Positions 36,588 through 46,030 are shown, counted from the stretch's first letter. The stretch is DNA of 64,000 nt from DLKC01 sp002478885 (GCA_046329585.1 JAXLUI010000001.1:2046001-2110000); one strand, 5' to 3'. Notes: generated from the letters alone by a model not told the origin. Numbers and translations: made by a program.

Positions 36588-37937
36588 TTATGATTTATTT
36601 TCGAGGGGAAGTTCAATAGTAAAAATGCTGCCCTTACCGAGAGTACTTTCAACCCTTATACGGCCTTTGTGCGCATCTACAATGGCTTTTACATAACTCA
36701 TTCCGAGTCCGAAGCCCTTTACATTGTGGATATTTCCCGTATGCGCCCTGTAAAATTTTTCGAAGATGCGCTTCACCGTTTCCTTATTCATGCCAATGCC
36801 GTTGTCTTCAAACTGCATAACAAAAAACTTTTGGGTAGAATGCGTGGTGACCTTTAGTTGCAGCGGCTCTTTTTCTTTAGAGTATTTAATGCTGTTATCA
36901 AAAAGGTTCGAGATAAGATTGGTGATGTGCGATTCATCTGCTTCTACCAGGTCGGTCTTTGCATTCAGCATTAGCGTTGCCGTGGCTTCTTTTTCTTGCA
37001 GCTGCAGGTTGAAATTCGCTTGCACCTTACGCAGGAGCTCATGCATTTGAATAGCCTTCATGGTCATGCGAATATCCTGCCTGTCCATAAGCCCGGCCTG
37101 CAGGATCGTTTCCACGTGTTTGCTCATGCGCTTGTTCTCCTCTTTAATGATGCCGCTGAAATACTGCAGCTTTTCGCGGTCGGCCAACACCTTTTCATTT
37201 TTAAGCGCGTCTGTTGCAAGCGATATGGTGGCAAGCGGAGTCTTCAACTCATGCGTCATGTTATTGATGAAGTCGCTTTTGATCGCATTCAGTTTTCGCT
37301 GGTTTACGATAGTCTTGACGGCAAGATAAAACGCAGCGATAACGATAAGGTTAAAGATAACAGCCCCGACAATTATCCAGGTGATGGATTCCCATATCTG
37401 CGTTTTAAAATCAGGAACAATTACAATAAGATGTTCATAAGCAAGGAGGCCTTCATAATCAGAGCCCGTCTCAGGGGTAATGGGTATATAAACCCGCTTG
37501 TTGTGTACTGTATCAAGCGACTCGGTAAAAAAACCGGGCGACTTCAATTCAATCGTGCTATAGTCAGATTCATTGGCGGTAATGGCATATTCGAAATGAA
37601 AACCGGTTAAGTCTTCCCTGTCGAAAGACCCGCGCAGCTTGTCGTAGATTTCCTGCCCACTGAAACGTTCGGCGATCGTAGGCATTTTGGTAATGCCGAA
37701 AAACAGGTTGTCGGGGGCAAGATTAAGGTCGCGCTTTTTAGGCATATGAAAAATTCTGCCGGGGCCAGACTGTTTCGAAAGATCTTCCGAGACTGAAAGG
37801 CTGGCTTTCTCAACCTTGTACAAAAACCGCTCACCCTGCACCACCAAAAGGTTAGACACCCACTGGAACTGGATAACAAAAATGCCAATAATGGAAAGGG
37901 CAATTAAAATAACGATGAGGGAAAAAATCTTTCTCAT
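36588..37937 (-). CDS. Membrane sensor histidine kinase
   Basis: A 449-residue two-component kinase: membrane segment 1 (about 5-24), a periplasmic sensing region (25-180) without a recognised domain, membrane segment 2 (about 184-207), HisKA with phospho-acceptor H229 in NNMTHELKTPLATIS, and an ATPase domain with N-box NLFDNSIKYS, G1 EDNGIGM and G2 GFGLGMSYVKAIV. No response regulator gene adjoins it. A TAGGTTTG box lies 33 bp upstream. Confidence 0.92.
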   Translation of the reverse strand: MRKIFSLIVILIALSIIGIFVIQFQWVSNLLVVQGERFLYKVEKASLSVSEDLSKQSGPGRIFHMPKKRDLNLAPDNLFFGITKMPTIAERFSGQEIYDKLRGSFDREDLTGFHFEYAITANESDYSTIELKSPGFFTESLDTVHNKRVYIPITPETGSDYEGLLAYEHLIVIVPDFKTQIWESITWIIVGAVIFNLIVIAAFYLAVKTIVNQRKLNAIKSDFINNMTHELKTPLATISLATDALKNEKVLADREKLQYFSGIIKEENKRMSKHVETILQAGLMDRQDIRMTMKAIQMHELLRKVQANFNLQLQEKEATATLMLNAKTDLVEADESHITNLISNLFDNSIKYSKEKEPLQLKVTTHSTQKFFVMQFEDNGIGMNKETVKRIFEKFYRAHTGNIHNVKGFGLGMSYVKAIVDAHKGRIRVESTLGKGSIFTIELPLENKS

Positions 37938-37969
37938 TTATACAAAATTAAACAGGCGATTCACCCACC

Positions 37970-37977
37970 CAAACCTA
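37970..37977 (-). promoter_or_regulatory. Candidate -7 box (TAGGTTTG) for the histidine kinase
   Basis: The leftward strand reads TAGGTTTG, matching TAnnTTTG, 33 bp before the ATG. No clear -33 element. Confidence 0.4.
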
Positions 37978-38058
37978 TGCGTAATCTTTACCAGCTTTTT
38001 AACGAGGCACTAAATATCAGTTTAATTTTCTATTTCTATAAAAATACTAAATTGTATC

Positions 38059-38610
38059 ATGGAAGAAATTTTAAACGGAACCATTCTGATTGCAGATCCC
38101 TTTTTAAAAGATCCCAATTTCAAAAGATCAACTGTTTTTATATGCGATTATGAAACTGCAGGCACATTCGGATTTGTGCTTAACCGCAAAGAGAACCTGC
38201 AGCTCGGCGATTTACTTACCGGTCTCGAAGGGTGCGATTTCCCTGTATATTATGGCGGCCCTGTTCAAATGGATTCAATGCACTTTCTTCATCAATGTCC
38301 GAAACTAATCAGTGGCGGTGTGGAAATAACCGATGGTATTTTCTGGGGTGGCAATTTCGAAGAAGTGGTTAGCCTTTTACAAAAAGGAAAGTTAAAGCAG
38401 CAACAGATAAGGTTTTTCCTTGGCTATAGCGGCTGGGGTGAAGGCCAGCTCGAAACGGAATTAAAAGACGGAAGCTGGCTTGCCACCAGTGGAAACAAAG
38501 GCCTGGTATTTCACCTTAACACCGACCTTATCTGGCGCGATGCCATTAAACAACTCGGCGGCGAATACGAGCAAATCATCAACTACCCTAGCGATCCGCA
38601 ACTCAACTGA
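38059..38610 (+). CDS. YqgE/AlgH-family protein
   Basis: A 183-residue protein of the YqgE/AlgH (UPF0301) family. The signature run is GTILIADPFLKDPNFKRSTV followed by GTFGFVLNR, with YYGGPVQ and FFLGYSGWGEGQLE further on. Molecular function is not settled in the literature I know. It stands alone downstream of the divergent kinase; the stop is 18 nt before a repeat outer box. Confidence 0.88.
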   Translation: MEEILNGTILIADPFLKDPNFKRSTVFICDYETAGTFGFVLNRKENLQLGDLLTGLEGCDFPVYYGGPVQMDSMHFLHQCPKLISGGVEITDGIFWGGNFEEVVSLLQKGKLKQQQIRFFLGYSGWGEGQLETELKDGSWLATSGNKGLVFHLNTDLIWRDAIKQLGGEYEQIINYPSDPQLN

Positions 38611-38628
38611 TTTTTGAATTTTATTATA

Positions 38629-38766
38629 GCCCGGCCACAACAAAATGGCGCGTTCCTTGCGCCTGTCCAGAGAGGATCAATTTGCCTTTGCACACTTGTA
38701 CATATGAAACAATATCTGCAGACCTACGCCGAAAGATATTCCTGACGTTGAAGTGAGTGACACAAC
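38629..38766. repeat. Dispersed intergenic repeat, copy 13 (degenerate A, B)
   Basis: Box GCCCGGCC at 38629 (18 nt after yqgE), a degenerate A arm (CTTTGCACACTTGTACA, 38685-38701) and arm B at 38747-38766 (GTTGAAGTGAGTGACACAAC). The sequence after B (AGAAGCTCAGTAGCAT) resembles that in copies 2 and 14. The remaining gap to 38904 is AT-rich and probably holds a promoter. Confidence 0.7.
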
Positions 38767-38903
38767 AGAAGCTCAGTAGCATAGCTGCAGCCAGTTCCGA
38801 CATATTTCATTGCGTCATTTACACACTTCTATCAAAATCTTACGCCGGTTTCCACCAATAAACTTATTTTTATTTTCTTTTAACCAACTCATTTATCAGC
38901 CAG

Positions 38904-41900
38904 ATGAAAAATTTGTTCGCAATCGTTGCCTTGGCAGTTGCCGTTAGCTTTTTTATTTCTTGCGGAGGCGGGCGCAGTGGCAACCCGCGTGTGCTCGTGT
39001 TCTCAAAAACAGCCGACTTTCATCACGAAAGTATCCCAACCGGTGTGGAAGCAATACAGCAACTCGGAAAAGAAAATGGTTTTGATGTTGATACCACCAC
39101 CGATGCCGCAATGTTTAATGAAGACAGCCTGAAAAATTATGCAGCTGTGGTTTTCCTGAGCACTACAGGCGATGTGCTCAACTACAGGCAGGAAGAGGCT
39201 TTCGAAAGATTTATACAGGCAGGCGGCGGCTATGTTGGCGTGCACGCGGCAACAGATACAGAATATGATTGGGGCTGGTACGGCAGGTTGGTTGGTGGCT
39301 ATTTTAACGGACATCCAAAACCACAGGAAGCAAAATTTGTGATAAAGGACAAAGATTTTCCGGCAACAAAATTTTTCACCGATACCATATGGAAACGTAC
39401 AGATGAGTTGTACAATTTCAAAAAATTGAATCCTGATGTGCATGTGCTGCTAACCATCGATGAAACGTCGTATGAAGGCGGAACAAACGGTGCATTTCAC
39501 CCGATGAGCTGGTACCATGATTATGATGGCGGCCGCGCATTTTATACTGAACTTGGCCACACAAAAGAGTCTTACTCCGAACCAAATTACCTGAAACATT
39601 TACTTGGCGGCATCCAGTACGCGATTGGCGATAACAAGGCGTTGGATTACAGCAAAGCAAAAACACAATACTCACCGGAAGAAGAGCGGTTTACTAAAAC
39701 GCAATTGGTACAAGGCGAGTTTTTTGAACCGACAGAGATGACCATCCTTCCCAACCTTGATATACTCATTATCCAACGCCGGGGCGAAGTGCTTTTATAC
39801 AAGCAGGATACAAAAAAAGTAAAGCAGGTTGGTTATTTAAATGTTTACTGGAAAACTGACAAGCCCGGCGTAAATGCCGAAGAAGGTCTGCTTGGTTTAT
39901 GCAAAGATCCAAATTATGCAAAGAACAATTGGGTTTACATGTATTATAGTCCGAAAGACAGTGCAGTAAATCGCTTGTCGAGATTTACTTTCAAAAATGA
40001 TACGCTCGATCTTTCAACGGAGAAAGCCATTCTTGAAGTAAAATCGCAAAGGGATATTTGTTGCCATACAGGCGGCTCTGTTGCATTTGGTCCCGATGGC
40101 CTATTGTATTTTTCTGCAGGCGATAACTCCACACCATTTGATGAACCTGGAGCCAGGTATGTGAATCATGGCTTTAGCCCCATGAACGACTTGCCGGGTC
40201 GTGAACAATACGATGCAAGACGTTCTTCAGGAAACACCAATGACCTGCGCGGAAAAATTATTCGCATAAAAGTCAATGATGATGGCACCTATAGCATTCC
40301 CGATGGAAATCTCTTTCCTAAGGGAACACCGAAAACCAGGCCTGAAATTTTTGTAATGGGCGATCGCAATCCTTACCGAATTTCAGTTGACCAAAAAACA
40401 GGATATCTGTATTGGGGCGAAGTTGGACCCGATGCAGGGGAAGATAGTCTTGATACCCGTGGTCCACGCGGATACGATGAAGTAAACCAGGCCCGCAAAG
40501 CAGGCTTTTTTGGATGGCCGTTATTCGTTGGTAATAACTACGCGTATCATGAATATGACTATGCAACCGGCACAAGCGGGCCTGCATTTGATCCTGCAAA
40601 ACCAGTCAACAACTCGCGAAACAATACAGGCTTAACCGATCTACCGCCCGCACAGCCTGCATTTATCTGGTATCCATATGGAGCTTCTCATGATTTTCCC
40701 CAAGTGGGTACCGGCGGACGTAACGCGATGGCCGGCCCGGTCTATTATACCGACATGTTCCCGAAAGAAACAAGATTGCCCGATTACTACAATGGTAAAT
40801 TGTTTATCTACGACTGGATACGCGGCTGGATGAAAACAGTCACCATGTTACCAAACGGCGACTTCGACAAGATGGAGCCCTTTATGGAGCACACCAAACT
40901 ATATAACTGTATCGATATGGAGGTTGGCCCCGATGGCAAAATATACCTGCTTGAATATGGCACCGGGTGGTTCGCTAAAAACCCCGATGCTGGTTTGTCC
41001 AGGATAGATTATACCAGTGGCAACCTTTCACCAAAAGTGACAGCGGTCAATATCGACAAAACCACTGGTGCTTTACCATTTTCAATAAAAGCAAATGTTG
41101 AGGCCGGCGATCCCGATCATGGCAAACTCACTTACACATGGGATTTTGGCAATGGCACCAAAAAAGAAACAACAGAACCGCATATTGACTACACCTACAC
41201 CGCCGCAGGCGACTATAAAATAACGGTTGATGTAAAAGACAATGACGGGGCAGTAACAAAGAGTGATGCGATTGACGTATATGCGGGCAACGAAACACCC
41301 GAAGTTGACATACAACTTACAGGTGGCAATAAATCTTTCTACCTGCCAGGCATACCGGTGCAATACACCGTAAACGTTAAGGACAAAGACGATCCTACAC
41401 CAGTCGATCCGGCTAGCCTGTATGTATCGGTCGATTACGTAGAAGGTTTTGATAAGGCTGCAACCCCTATGGGCCACCAGCAGGGCGCAGCTGCCGTTAC
41501 AGGCAAAACACTGGCATTCTCCATGGATTGTAAAAGCTGCCACAAAGAAGCAGAAAAATCTGTAGGGCCTGCATTCCTCGAAGTGTCGAAGAAGTATGCA
41601 AAAGATCCAAATGCGGTTAGCTACTTAAGCAACAAGATCAGGAAAGGAGGAAGCGGCGTCTGGGGTGATGTTGCAATGGCGGCCCATCCAACCATTTCAC
41701 AGGGCGACCTGGACCAGATTATATCATGGATACTCTCTTTGTCAAACCCTGCCACCGTGAAAAAATCTTTGCCGCAAACAGGCACCATTACGGCGCCTGC
41801 AGGCACAAAACCAACAAGCACGATGGTTATTTCTGCCAGCTATACTGATAAGGGCGGCAACAATGTAAAGCCACTTACAGGTAAAACCACCCTGGCACTT

Positions 41901-42305
41901 CGCAGCAGCAATGTAACCTTCACAGGCAAAGAGCAAAACAAGGGGTACACGCCATACAATATGAATGGAAGCTACATCATGGTTGTTCCGGTTACCGAAG
42001 GCTGGTTCGCGCTGGAGAATATCGATCTTTCAGGCGTTGCTTCAGCTACCATTAACGTGGGCTGGCAGGATGCACCGAAATACGGTTTCGACTTCGAAAT
42101 AAAACTGGATGCCGCCGATGGTAAAACAATTGGTAAGGGAAGCATTTTACCGCCATCAACAAAAGCGCCAATGGGTTCAACACACTTTGCACTTGAAGGA
42201 ATTACAGATGGAAAAATGCACACACTATATATCGTATCAAAACCAAAAGACGCAAAAGAAACGGCGCAAATGGGAGTGATGAGTATCTTGTTCAGCGCAA
42301 AATAG
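38904..42305 (+). CDS. Multidomain lipoprotein: ThuA - sugar dehydrogenase - PKD - cytochrome c - C-terminal beta domain
   Basis: An 1133-residue predicted lipoprotein (lipobox FFISC, Cys20). In order: a ThuA-like trehalose-utilisation domain (about 28-245, with GGYVGVHAATDTEYDW and FHPMSWYHDYDGGRAFYTELGH); a PQQ-dependent glucose/sorbosone dehydrogenase-type propeller (about 270-690, with EGLLGLCKDPNYAKN and GDRNPYRISVDQKTGYLYWGEVGPDAGED); a PKD domain (about 715-800, YTWDFGNGT); a class I cytochrome c with C876-K-S-C-H880 and candidate axial Met in VAMAAHP (M925); and a C-terminal carbohydrate-binding-like region. This suggests periplasmic sugar oxidation with an attached electron acceptor. 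The substrate is unknown. Own terminator downstream. Confidence 0.85.
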   Translation: MKNLFAIVALAVAVSFFISCGGGRSGNPRVLVFSKTADFHHESIPTGVEAIQQLGKENGFDVDTTTDAAMFNEDSLKNYAAVVFLSTTGDVLNYRQEEAFERFIQAGGGYVGVHAATDTEYDWGWYGRLVGGYFNGHPKPQEAKFVIKDKDFPATKFFTDTIWKRTDELYNFKKLNPDVHVLLTIDETSYEGGTNGAFHPMSWYHDYDGGRAFYTELGHTKESYSEPNYLKHLLGGIQYAIGDNKALDYSKAKTQYSPEEERFTKTQLVQGEFFEPTEMTILPNLDILIIQRRGEVLLYKQDTKKVKQVGYLNVYWKTDKPGVNAEEGLLGLCKDPNYAKNNWVYMYYSPKDSAVNRLSRFTFKNDTLDLSTEKAILEVKSQRDICCHTGGSVAFGPDGLLYFSAGDNSTPFDEPGARYVNHGFSPMNDLPGREQYDARRSSGNTNDLRGKIIRIKVNDDGTYSIPDGNLFPKGTPKTRPEIFVMGDRNPYRISVDQKTGYLYWGEVGPDAGEDSLDTRGPRGYDEVNQARKAGFFGWPLFVGNNYAYHEYDYATGTSGPAFDPAKPVNNSRNNTGLTDLPPAQPAFIWYPYGASHDFPQVGTGGRNAMAGPVYYTDMFPKETRLPDYYNGKLFIYDWIRGWMKTVTMLPNGDFDKMEPFMEHTKLYNCIDMEVGPDGKIYLLEYGTGWFAKNPDAGLSRIDYTSGNLSPKVTAVNIDKTTGALPFSIKANVEAGDPDHGKLTYTWDFGNGTKKETTEPHIDYTYTAAGDYKITVDVKDNDGAVTKSDAIDVYAGNETPEVDIQLTGGNKSFYLPGIPVQYTVNVKDKDDPTPVDPASLYVSVDYVEGFDKAATPMGHQQGAAAVTGKTLAFSMDCKSCHKEAEKSVGPAFLEVSKKYAKDPNAVSYLSNKIRKGGSGVWGDVAMAAHPTISQGDLDQIISWILSLSNPATVKKSLPQTGTITAPAGTKPTSTMVISASYTDKGGNNVKPLTGKTTLALRSSNVTFTGKEQNKGYTPYNMNGSYIMVVPVTEGWFALENIDLSGVASATINVGWQDAPKYGFDFEIKLDAADGKTIGKGSILPPSTKAPMGSTHFALEGITDGKMHTLYIVSKPKDAKETAQMGVMSILFSAK

Positions 42306-42323
42306 AAAAGATGATTTTATGAT

Positions 42324-42508
42324 GCCGGCTGCAGTTCAAATTTGATGCTCCTGTTGCGTCGCACTCTTGTACATTCTTATCATTTCCGGGCAAAAGACCT
42401 GCAGACAAAAAAGTGTGCAGGTCTTTTGTTTTTGCAACGCAGCGCCATGCAATGCAGTACAAGTGAGTGACACAACGATGATGAGCAGCGTTATGCTGCT
42501 GGTCACCT
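42324..42508. repeat. Dispersed intergenic repeat, copy 14 (complete A...B with nested terminator)
   Basis: Box GCCGGCT at 42324 (18 nt after the stop), arm A at 42353-42372 (perfect consensus), arm B at 42457-42476 (perfect), then CGATGATGAGCAGCGTTATG as in copy 2. A separate strong terminator hairpin lies between the arms at 42392-42427. Confidence 0.88.
42392..42427 (+). terminator. Intrinsic terminator inside repeat copy 14
   Basis: A perfect 12-bp stem AAAAGACCTGCA / TGCAGGTCTTTT with a 12-base loop, followed by GTTTTT. It should terminate the preceding fusion-lipoprotein gene. Confidence 0.85.
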
Positions 42509-42536
42509 TGCAATAGTCCTTTTCTTCGTACATTTC
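42508..42536 (+). promoter_or_regulatory. Candidate promoter (TTG ... TACATTTC) for the BNR-repeat gene
   Basis: TTG at 42508 and TACATTTC at 42529-42536 (one mismatch from TAnnTTTG) with 18 bp between, 20 bp before the ATG. It lies directly after repeat copy 14. Confidence 0.3.
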
Positions 42537-42556
42537 CACCTCAAACCTCCACAGTC

Positions 42557-45500
42557 ATGAGAAAAAATTACCTGCTTTTGCTTTGCTGTCTTTTCATTGT
42601 TACAACATCATGGTGTCAGAAAAAAAACAAGGCCACCGCGCAGCCCGGTACTTTGGAAGGCAACATAGACTCCAGCTTGTTCAGCAAGCTGCAATACAGG
42701 CTGGTTGGACCTTTCCGCGGTGGCAGAAGCGGCGCCGTTTGCGGAAGTTATAAAGACAAAAACACGTTCTTTTTTGGAGCGACCGGTGGCGGTGTTTGGA
42801 AAACAACAGATGGCGGCAGCAACTGGAAAAACCTGACAGACAAATTTTTCGGCGGCACAATCGGTGCAGTTGCCGTCGCGCCGGGCAAAGAAAACATAAT
42901 ATATGTTGGCGAAGGGGAGAATACCCTGCGCGGCAATGTTAGCGAGGGCCTCGAAGGCATGTGGCGAAGCAGCGACGGGGGAAGAACATGGGCAAACATC
43001 GGCTTGCAAAACACAAGGCATATCACCAACATTATTATTCATCCTGATAACCCTGATATTGTTTGGGTTTCCGTCTCAGGGCATTTATTTGGCCCCGATG
43101 AAAACCGCGGCGTTTACAAAACCATTGATGGCGGTAAAACATGGAAAAAGGTCTTATACTCTGGCAACCCACAAGCTGGTGCGATTGACCTTGTGATGGA
43201 ACCAGGCAACCCGCAAACTTTGTACGCCACAACATGGCATGTGATACGCACTCCCTATAGCATGGAGAGCGGTGGCGAAGGAAGCGCGTTATGGAAAAGC
43301 ACCGACGGTGGCGAGACATGGACAAACCTGATGGTAAAAAAAGGTATGCCTAAAAATGAAACGATTGGTATTATCGGTGTTACGGTGAGCGCAACAAATC
43401 CTGATAAAGTTTACGCGATCATAGAATGCAAAAGCAAAGGGCTTTATATGAGCAGTGATGGTGGCGAAACATGGACAAAACAAACCGACAACGCCGATGT
43501 TTGCCAACGTAGTTGGTATTTTTACAAAGTTTTCTGCGATCCAAAAAATGAGAACAGGGTTTACGTACTTAACGTAAGCATGCTGCGCAGTAATGATGGA
43601 GGCAAAACTTTTGAAGAGATCAACACACCGCATGGCGATCACCATGACCTGTGGATTGATCCCGAAGATCCCAACCGTATGATCGTTGCAGATGATGGCG
43701 GCGCACAGGTAAGCTTTGATGCGGGCGCCAACTGGAGTACCTACTACAACCAACCTACATCACAGATATACCGCGTTACCACAGACAATAGTTTCCCCTA
43801 CCGCATACTCGGCGCACAGCAGGATAATTCAACCGTACGGATTAAAAGTGCGACTTATAACGGCAGCATTACCGACCAGGACTGGAGCCCGACTGCTGGT
43901 TTTGAAAGTGGTTATGTAACACCCGATCCAACCAACCCCGATATTGTTTATGGCGGGAATTATCTCGGCTACATCTCCCGGTACGATCACAAAACCGGTG
44001 AAAACCGCGCCATCAGCGTTTGGCCTGATAATACATTGGGTGCTGGTGTAATAACCGCTAAATATCGTTTCCAGTGGAATTTTCCTATCTTCTTCTCACC
44101 TCATAATCCAAAGAAATTATATGCCGCCGGCAACGTACTCTTTTCCACCGAAAATGAAGGCCAAAGCTGGCAGGCCCTCAGCCCCGATCTTACTACAAAC
44201 GATACAAGCAAACAGCAATCAAGCGGTGGCCCTATTACACAGGACAATACATCTGTTGAATACTACTGTACCATCTTTACCGCGGCAGAAAGTGTAACAG
44301 AAGAATCTGTATTATGGACCGGCAGCGATGATGGTCTTATTAACGTCAGCCGCGATGGAGGCAAAAACTGGGAGAACGTGACCCCAAAAGACGCACCTAA
44401 ATGGATGATGTGGAATTGTGTTGAAACAGACCCCTTCAAAAAAGGAAAGGCATATTTCGTGGGAACAAAATACAAACTCGATGACTTTACACCCTATATC
44501 TACAAAACAGAAGATTATGGTAAAACGTGGCAGCGTATCACAAACGGTATTCCTTCCAATTATTTTGCACGCTGCATCCGCGCCGATCAGAAACGGCCTG
44601 GCCTTTTATACTGTGGAACAGAATATGGCATGTACATCAGTTATGATAATGGTGCCAACTGGAAAAAATTCCAATTAAATCTGCCACTCGTTCCTGTCAC
44701 CGATCTTACCATCAGGAACAACGACCTTATCGTAGCAACCCAGGGCCGCGCCTTTTGGGTGCTGGACGACCTGTCTGTACTTCAACAAAAAGATGACAAC
44801 CTGGTAAACAAGAAACTACATGTATTCAATGTGAACGACAGCTACCGCATGGATGGCTATAACGATCCACACCCGGTAAATGCAGGGGCCAACCCGCCAA
44901 TGGGCGCTGTATTTAATTACTGGCTAAAAGATGCAACTGATACATCCAGTGTGTCTATCACTGTCTTTGATAAGAACAACAAAGTGATAAAAACATTTTC
45001 AAAAGATGCAAAAGATAAGGGCGATCAGCTCACATTTGCAAAAGGCATGAATCAGTTTGTGTGGGATATGCAGTATGCGCCTCTTGAAAAAACAGATGGC
45101 ATGATACTCTGGAACGGCACGCCCTCAGGCCCAAAGGTTGCTCCCGGCAAATACAAGGCAAGATTCAGGTTCGATAAAGATTCTACAGATGTGCCATTCA
45201 CCATCCTCGCCGACCCGAATTATAAAATGACAGAGAAAGACTACGACGACCAGGTTGCCTTTCTCCTCGAAGTAAAAGCCAAATTCGGCGATGTACAGCA
45301 ATGCATAAAAGATATCCGCAATATTCGGGGGCAGTTAAATGACTATACTTCAAAAATAGACACAGCTGGCACAAAAGACATACGTGATTTGGCCGACAGT
45401 ATCAACAAAAAAATGACAGAGGTGGAGGAAGCGCTGTACCAGACCAAAGCCAAGAGCGGCCAGGATATTCTAAACTTCCCCATCAGGCTCAACGATAAGA

Positions 45501-45697
45501 TCGGCGGTCTATTCAACTATGCAAACAGTGGTTACAACCCGCCCTCCAAACAGGCAATCGAGTCCTTTAACGATCTTGCCGGCCAGGCCGATCTGCAGTT
45601 GAATAAATTCAGAGCCATACAAAACAATGAACTTAAAAAATTCAACGAAATGATTCACGACAAAAAATTACCCGTGATCGCGATAAAAAAAGACTAA
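42557..45697 (+). CDS. Secreted BNR/sortilin-type beta-propeller protein
   Basis: A 1046-residue exported protein (signal MRKNYLLLLCCLFIVTTSWC) dominated by BNR/Asp-box repeats of the form S-x-D-G-G-x-T-W (TTDGGSNWKN, SSDGGRTWAN, TIDGGKTWKK, STDGGETWTN, SRDGGKNWEN, EDYGKTWQR), the pattern of VPS10/sortilin-like and glycosidase-related propellers. Residues ~760 onward carry an Ig-like part (SITVFDKNNKVIKTFSK) and a C-terminal helical region. Bacteroidota proteins of this layout are often annotated as glycosyl hydrolases, but I see no confirmed catalytic motif. It follows the ThuA fusion gene and ends in a strong terminator. Confidence 0.82.
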   Translation: MRKNYLLLLCCLFIVTTSWCQKKNKATAQPGTLEGNIDSSLFSKLQYRLVGPFRGGRSGAVCGSYKDKNTFFFGATGGGVWKTTDGGSNWKNLTDKFFGGTIGAVAVAPGKENIIYVGEGENTLRGNVSEGLEGMWRSSDGGRTWANIGLQNTRHITNIIIHPDNPDIVWVSVSGHLFGPDENRGVYKTIDGGKTWKKVLYSGNPQAGAIDLVMEPGNPQTLYATTWHVIRTPYSMESGGEGSALWKSTDGGETWTNLMVKKGMPKNETIGIIGVTVSATNPDKVYAIIECKSKGLYMSSDGGETWTKQTDNADVCQRSWYFYKVFCDPKNENRVYVLNVSMLRSNDGGKTFEEINTPHGDHHDLWIDPEDPNRMIVADDGGAQVSFDAGANWSTYYNQPTSQIYRVTTDNSFPYRILGAQQDNSTVRIKSATYNGSITDQDWSPTAGFESGYVTPDPTNPDIVYGGNYLGYISRYDHKTGENRAISVWPDNTLGAGVITAKYRFQWNFPIFFSPHNPKKLYAAGNVLFSTENEGQSWQALSPDLTTNDTSKQQSSGGPITQDNTSVEYYCTIFTAAESVTEESVLWTGSDDGLINVSRDGGKNWENVTPKDAPKWMMWNCVETDPFKKGKAYFVGTKYKLDDFTPYIYKTEDYGKTWQRITNGIPSNYFARCIRADQKRPGLLYCGTEYGMYISYDNGANWKKFQLNLPLVPVTDLTIRNNDLIVATQGRAFWVLDDLSVLQQKDDNLVNKKLHVFNVNDSYRMDGYNDPHPVNAGANPPMGAVFNYWLKDATDTSSVSITVFDKNNKVIKTFSKDAKDKGDQLTFAKGMNQFVWDMQYAPLEKTDGMILWNGTPSGPKVAPGKYKARFRFDKDSTDVPFTILADPNYKMTEKDYDDQVAFLLEVKAKFGDVQQCIKDIRNIRGQLNDYTSKIDTAGTKDIRDLADSINKKMTEVEEALYQTKAKSGQDILNFPIRLNDKIGGLFNYANSGYNPPSKQAIESFNDLAGQADLQLNKFRAIQNNELKKFNEMIHDKKLPVIAIKKD

Positions 45698-45710
45698 CAG
45701 CCTTTATTCA

Positions 45711-45755
45711 AAAAGCCCGGTGCTGGAAATATTTTCTGGTGCCGGGCTTTTGTTT
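45711..45755 (+). terminator. Intrinsic terminator after the BNR gene
   Basis: AAAAGCCCGG (45711-45720) pairs with CCGGGCTTTT (45742-45751) around a 21-base loop, followed by GTTTT. The stem contains the same GCCCGG box that bounds the dispersed repeats, so here the outer box is part of a terminator. Confidence 0.75.
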
Positions 45756-45759
45756 TCAA

Positions 45760-45922
45760 TTGAGCCGCCGCTGCGCGATAGTGCCGGCTTATCCGGCATC
45801 GCATTCTTGTGCTTTGAAATCAGCACTGGTCAACTATTGCTGCTATAACTTTTCGCTGCTCGCTGTGCCGAACGTACAAGTGAGTGACACAAGAGGCGAT
45901 GCCACAACGATATGTTGCCGGC
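45760..45922. repeat. Dispersed intergenic repeat, copy 15 (variant A, intact B)
   Basis: A left segment GCGCGATAGTGCCGGCTTAT (45774) shared with copy 16, a degenerate A arm (GGCATCGCATTCTTGTGC, about 45795-45812), arm B at 45874-45893 (ends AAG), then GGCGATGCC and box GCCGGC at 45917. The other ~120 bp before the next gene show only AT-rich sequence and the tandem TAATCTTG boxes. Confidence 0.75.
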
Positions 45923-46012
45923 AAAAAAATATAAGCGCTTAACAACCTCGCCGCAAAGCATCAACGCCAACCGCCAAGAAAATTTTTCTATTTCTTTAAC
46001 ATTAGAAAATAT

Positions 46013-46030
46013 TAATCTTGAGTAATCTTG
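46013..46030 (+). promoter_or_regulatory. Tandem TAATCTTG boxes before the efflux operon
   Basis: TAATCTTG occurs twice, ten bases apart (46013-46020, 46023-46030), each one base from the TAnnTTTG -7 consensus, 14 bp before the ATG of the first operon gene. It may be a promoter or a short direct-repeat operator. Confidence 0.35.

Noticed and set aside
36996..37610. 204-residue ORF antisense to the histidine kinase
   Set aside because: Shadow frame; the kinase motifs on the other strand are complete.
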